Part shown: positions 6,897-9,525 of the stretch, piece by piece
How positions within the stretch are numbered: position 1 is the stretch's first letter
Layout: each line of letters starts with the position of its first letter
Assembly (NCBI GenBank): GCA_965371785.1
Contig: CBDUZS010000081.1
Span: forward strand, 1-9,525
Length of the DNA stretch: 9,525 bases
Direction of reading: 5' to 3'
Source: CBDUZS01 sp965371785
Lineage (GTDB): Bacteria > Fermentibacterota > Fermentibacteria > Fermentibacterales > JCC-6
Translations under genes and position numbers: made by a program
Notes under the pieces: model-generated
The model's input: the letters and a program-made list of their open reading frames with translations, nothing else
Told to the model about the DNA's origin: nothing
Databases searched by the model: none

Positions 6897-8191
6897 GATC
6901 CGGCTCTTTCCAGAGAGATCTGATCCAGAAAACGGCCGAATCGCATGGCGATGTTCCGCGCATCGAATACATCGGCCACTCCGTTCTGATCACTGACTCT
7001 GACGAGCATGCCGTTTTCCCAATCCGAGAGCACCCGTTCCAGGGTGTCCGAGATCCGTTCGGGTGAGGGATGACACACGTATCCTGCATCGAATCTACGT
7101 ACGTACGCGGTCATGTCGCCTTCGGGAGCTATTGCGAGAATGGACCGGCCCGTCCTCAGATACTCCGCGAGTTTGGTCGAATTCTTTAGCTCTGCGCCAG
7201 GCAGCGGAGAGAGGTATGCAAGAAGAACGTCCGACTCGAGCTGGTAACCGGGAACGTCTGCATAATCAACGGGACCCGGCATTTCTACTTTGTCTGTAAG
7301 CCCCATTCTCCCGGGAAGATTCGCGTAGTCACCTTCGAAACAGCCGATGAACCGCATCAGAAGAGGTGCTTCCGGATGCCTGTCGAGGAAGAGTTTCAAC
7401 CCCCTCAGAAGTGGTTCGGGTGAGTGCCGACCAAAGAAGTTGCCGGTAAAACTGATGATCAGGTTTTCGCTCCTGGTCTTTTCTTCCGTTGCAGGATGGA
7501 TCCTGTCCGGGTCGTACCCGTTCTCGACTACGTGCAGAGGTGGGCACCTGTCTCCGTAAGTGCGGGAGAAATACTCCGTCGATCCGGCCGTAGTGGCTGC
7601 TATTCCCGATGCCCGTTCTACTACACGCCTTTCCATGCCTGCTTCGATCATCCTGTTGAGCCTGCTCGGCCATTCGACGTTTGAATCGGCCAGCCAGAGA
7701 TCACCGAAGAACGGCACGTGGAGGATACCTGTGGCTGCGGCAATCTTTGCAGCATGCAGGTGAAGGGAATGGTGCGGTCCGAATGATACGATCAGGGACG
7801 CGTTCTCGTCCCTTGCAAGCCTTACGCCAGCCGGCAAGATGGATCGTTGCCAGGTAATCACTCTGTCGGGAACGAGAATGTAGCTGTGAACGAATCTGGA
7901 CATCATTCTGCGAAGGAAACCGTGTCCGGGCCGTTCGGACCCCTGCGGGAAAGACCTTCCAGGCTTGCTTCTGTAAAACGGCTCGGAGTGGGGAATACGG
8001 GTTACCCTCAGCCCATCCGGAAGAGCTGATTCGAGAGTGTCGTCTACTGAGAATCCCTTCTGTTCGGTCACGGTGAGGGGGAGAACCTCCCATCCCGCAA
8101 GCGGCATGTACCGCGCAAGGTTCAACACGACGGGGGTTCCGCCGCTCGACAGGGGTGGGAATACGTACGTGAGAAGGATCATCCTATTCAC
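6893..8191 (-). CDS. GT4-like glycosyltransferase (second gene of operon)
   Basis: A 432-residue GT-B protein. It opens with a family-type FPPLSSGGTPVVLNLARYMP (11-30) and GWEVLPLTV (33-41). SFGPHHSLHLHA (136-147) and FGDLW (162-166) stand where relatives have a conserved D-rich stretch before Trp. The donor domain has NGYDP (224-228), SFTGNFFGRHSPEPLLRGL (247-265) and KLAEYLRTGRSILAIAP (340-356). The classical E-x7-E is degenerate: Glu334 and Glu343 frame the region with the wrong spacing. I chose GTG at 8191, with GAGGAG seven bases upstream. An ATG at 8182 is a weaker alternative, with its SD sequence too far off. The start overlaps the upstream gene's stop by eight bases, implying coupling. 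It probably acts between the two flanking GT4 enzymes. Confidence 0.9.
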   Translation of the reverse strand: MNRMILLTYVFPPLSSGGTPVVLNLARYMPLAGWEVLPLTVTEQKGFSVDDTLESALPDGLRVTRIPHSEPFYRSKPGRSFPQGSERPGHGFLRRMMSRFVHSYILVPDRVITWQRSILPAGVRLARDENASLIVSFGPHHSLHLHAAKIAAATGILHVPFFGDLWLADSNVEWPSRLNRMIEAGMERRVVERASGIAATTAGSTEYFSRTYGDRCPPLHVVENGYDPDRIHPATEEKTRSENLIISFTGNFFGRHSPEPLLRGLKLFLDRHPEAPLLMRFIGCFEGDYANLPGRMGLTDKVEMPGPVDYADVPGYQLESDVLLAYLSPLPGAELKNSTKLAEYLRTGRSILAIAPEGDMTAYVRRFDAGYVCHPSPERISDTLERVLSDWENGMLVRVSDQNGVADVFDARNIAMRFGRFLDQISLERAGS

Positions 8192-9452
8192 GTTGGAGCT
8201 CCTCGTAGAGGGTGATCAGCTTCTTCTCCTGCTCGAGCCAGTTGTATTTCTCAAGAACCGCAATCCTTCCACGCTGTCCCATCGATCGGGCTTCAGAGCG
8301 GTTCGCAGCAAGCGTTCCGATCGCGTCCGCTATTTCTTCGGGAGAGCTGGCATCGATGAGCAGCCCGGAGCGGTTTTCAGTGATTATTCGTGACATCTCC
8401 GGAAAGTTGCTCGCTATCACGGGCAGCCCTGCCATCATGTACTCGTAGAGCTTGTTCGGAAGGGAGTAGAAATGGTTCAGGCACGTGTTCTGGAAGAGGA
8501 TCAGGCCGATATCGGCTGAAACCGTTATTTCGAGAAGATCTTCCGAAGGAACCGGCGGCACGAGGAATAGTATGCCTTCGAGATCGGCTTCACCTGCTAT
8601 TCTCTCCAGCGTCCCGCTCCAGCTGTCATGACCCATTATCACGATGGCGATTCGTTCATTTTTCAGTATCTGTGCGGCATTCACCAGTTCTTCGAGACCT
8701 CGCTCGGGACAGATGACACCCTGATACAGGGCAACCACAGTCGAATCAGGAAGATCGAGTCTATCCCTCAGATATCTGCTTGATGGAAGGTCCGCCACTG
8801 GAATCGAGCTGTTCTCGATTATCACCATTCTCTTCAGCCCCGGGTACATCGAGAGCATAGCCTCCCCCCTCGACGGGGTTACCGCGATTACGGCATCTGC
8901 TCCGTATATCAGGCGCTTTTCGGTAAGCCTGAAACGAAGCCTGTTCAGGGGTGAAGTTGCGCTGAGAAATCTCGATGATTCCAGCCAGAGCTCATGGGAA
9001 TCGTATACGAGCTTTGCGCCCAGCTTCCGTGCAGCGGCACTGCAGATCAGTAACGTATCCAGGTCGTTGGCATGTACGATATCAGCGCCTGTGGAGAGAA
9101 TGGCACGGTAGAGCCTGTACTCCCAGGGAAGGTTCCTCTTCCAGTCCGTCAGGGTTCGACGGAGCCTGTTCCTGCGAATTGCCGTGAGGATTCGCGCCCG
9201 GCAGGAACGGGAAGGCTGCTCCGATGCTCTAACGGCCTTCTTCCTGAGACGCTCCCTTCTCCTCGAATCCTTTCGAGGTCTCAGGATCCTGATATCCCGC
9301 TCCGTCTCGTCTTCGCCGAATCCATCTTCCGGCTTTGCCACGATCGTGACCTGGAAACCGGCTCCCCTGAGACACCGGGCTTCCTTCTTGACCCTGGCGT
9401 CGTTCCAGAGCTGATTCTTTACCGCCATGCAGATTTTTCCTGTAGATTTCAC
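8184..9452 (-). CDS. GT4-family glycosyltransferase (first gene of operon) with Arg-rich insert
   Basis: A 422-residue GT4-type protein. Strand 1 and the first helix are KICMAVKNQLWNDARVKKEA (6-25). VHANDLDTL (126-134) and YDSHELW (150-156) are diagnostic of GT4 members. The donor domain ends with SLPNKLYEYMMAGLPVIAS (330-348), where Glu337 takes the role of the second E of the usual motif. Between about 57 and 106 lies a very basic stretch (around 20 Arg/Lys in 50 residues), which may bind acidic membrane lipids or carrier lipid. GTG at 9452 is preferred: AGGA stands in front of it, and the alternative ATG at 9428 would cut away strand 1. The three glycosyltransferases overlap end to start and read away from the right edge, so more locus genes may lie beyond it. 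Confidence 0.92.
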   Translation of the reverse strand: MKSTGKICMAVKNQLWNDARVKKEARCLRGAGFQVTIVAKPEDGFGEDETERDIRILRPRKDSRRRERLRKKAVRASEQPSRSCRARILTAIRRNRLRRTLTDWKRNLPWEYRLYRAILSTGADIVHANDLDTLLICSAAARKLGAKLVYDSHELWLESSRFLSATSPLNRLRFRLTEKRLIYGADAVIAVTPSRGEAMLSMYPGLKRMVIIENSSIPVADLPSSRYLRDRLDLPDSTVVALYQGVICPERGLEELVNAAQILKNERIAIVIMGHDSWSGTLERIAGEADLEGILFLVPPVPSEDLLEITVSADIGLILFQNTCLNHFYSLPNKLYEYMMAGLPVIASNFPEMSRIITENRSGLLIDASSPEEIADAIGTLAANRSEARSMGQRGRIAVLEKYNWLEQEKKLITLYEELQRE

Positions 9453-9491
9453 CAGAACTTCCTGATCGTCTCGTTAGGGAAACGGATTTCA

Positions 9492-9520
9492 ATGACGGAC
9501 AACGGGAACAGAAGTATACT
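9492..9520. promoter_or_regulatory. Putative promoter with palindromic -10-like AGTATACT
   Basis: AGTATACT (9513-9520) is its own reverse complement, so it gives a TATACT hexamer on both strands. On the + strand ATGACG (9492-9497) is a four-of-six match to TTGACA at a 17-base spacing, which would drive transcription off the right edge. On the minus strand the same element could start the glycosyltransferase operon about 60 bases upstream of its GTG, but any -35 would lie beyond the window. No start site is known, and a chance match in 73 bp is possible. Confidence 0.25.
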
Positions 9521-9525
9521 CAAAC

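Noticed and set aside
9229..9492. Minus-strand frame overlapping the first glycosyltransferase in another phase
   Set aside because: It lies inside the clear GT4 coding region and has no domain.

Overview
The window is bacterial chromosomal DNA of moderately high G+C. Genes are tightly packed, usually preceded by Shine-Dalgarno-like sequences, and linked by overlaps or gaps of a few bases. I see no mobile element, CRISPR array, tRNA or rRNA. The mix of genes (a TldD/TldE pair, a lysine-dehydrogenase-like enzyme, a DUF187/GHL10-type hydrolase and three GT4 glycosyltransferases) does not fix the phylum. An uncultivated Gram-negative or FCB-like lineage is only a guess.

Layout. (1) Positions 1-40 hold a strong GC-rich hairpin whose T-rich tail lies on the + strand. 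It probably terminates a + strand gene lying off the left edge. (2) A minus-strand pair follows: a class I SAM-dependent methyltransferase (1071-1862) and, directly downstream with one base between stop and start, a family-10-like glycoside hydrolase (41-1069). (3) A 103-bp divergent intergenic region (1863-1965) carries short repeats. (4) A plus-strand three-gene operon runs from 1966 to 5696: TldD with its complete metalloprotease site, its non-catalytic partner TldE/PmbA, and a saccharopine/lysine-dehydrogenase-family oxidoreductase. The gaps are 13 bp each. (5) Only 3 bp separate this operon's last stop codon from that of a minus-strand operon (5700-9452) of three overlapping GT4-type glycosyltransferases. 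That operon looks like one end of a polysaccharide or glycoconjugate biosynthesis locus. (6) The last 73 bp hold a leader with a palindromic -10-like element.

How the genes may work together. TldD and TldE form a heteromeric zinc protease that, in known cases, trims unfolded or modified peptides such as ribosomally made peptides. The co-transcribed dehydrogenase could act on a released amino acid or on a lysine-like residue, but this link is inference. The three glycosyltransferases would act in sequence on one glycan. The methyltransferase-hydrolase pair is coupled, but its substrate cannot be read from the sequence. The window looks like ordinary housekeeping and surface-sugar genes. Its most unusual element is the tldD-tldE-dehydrogenase operon.
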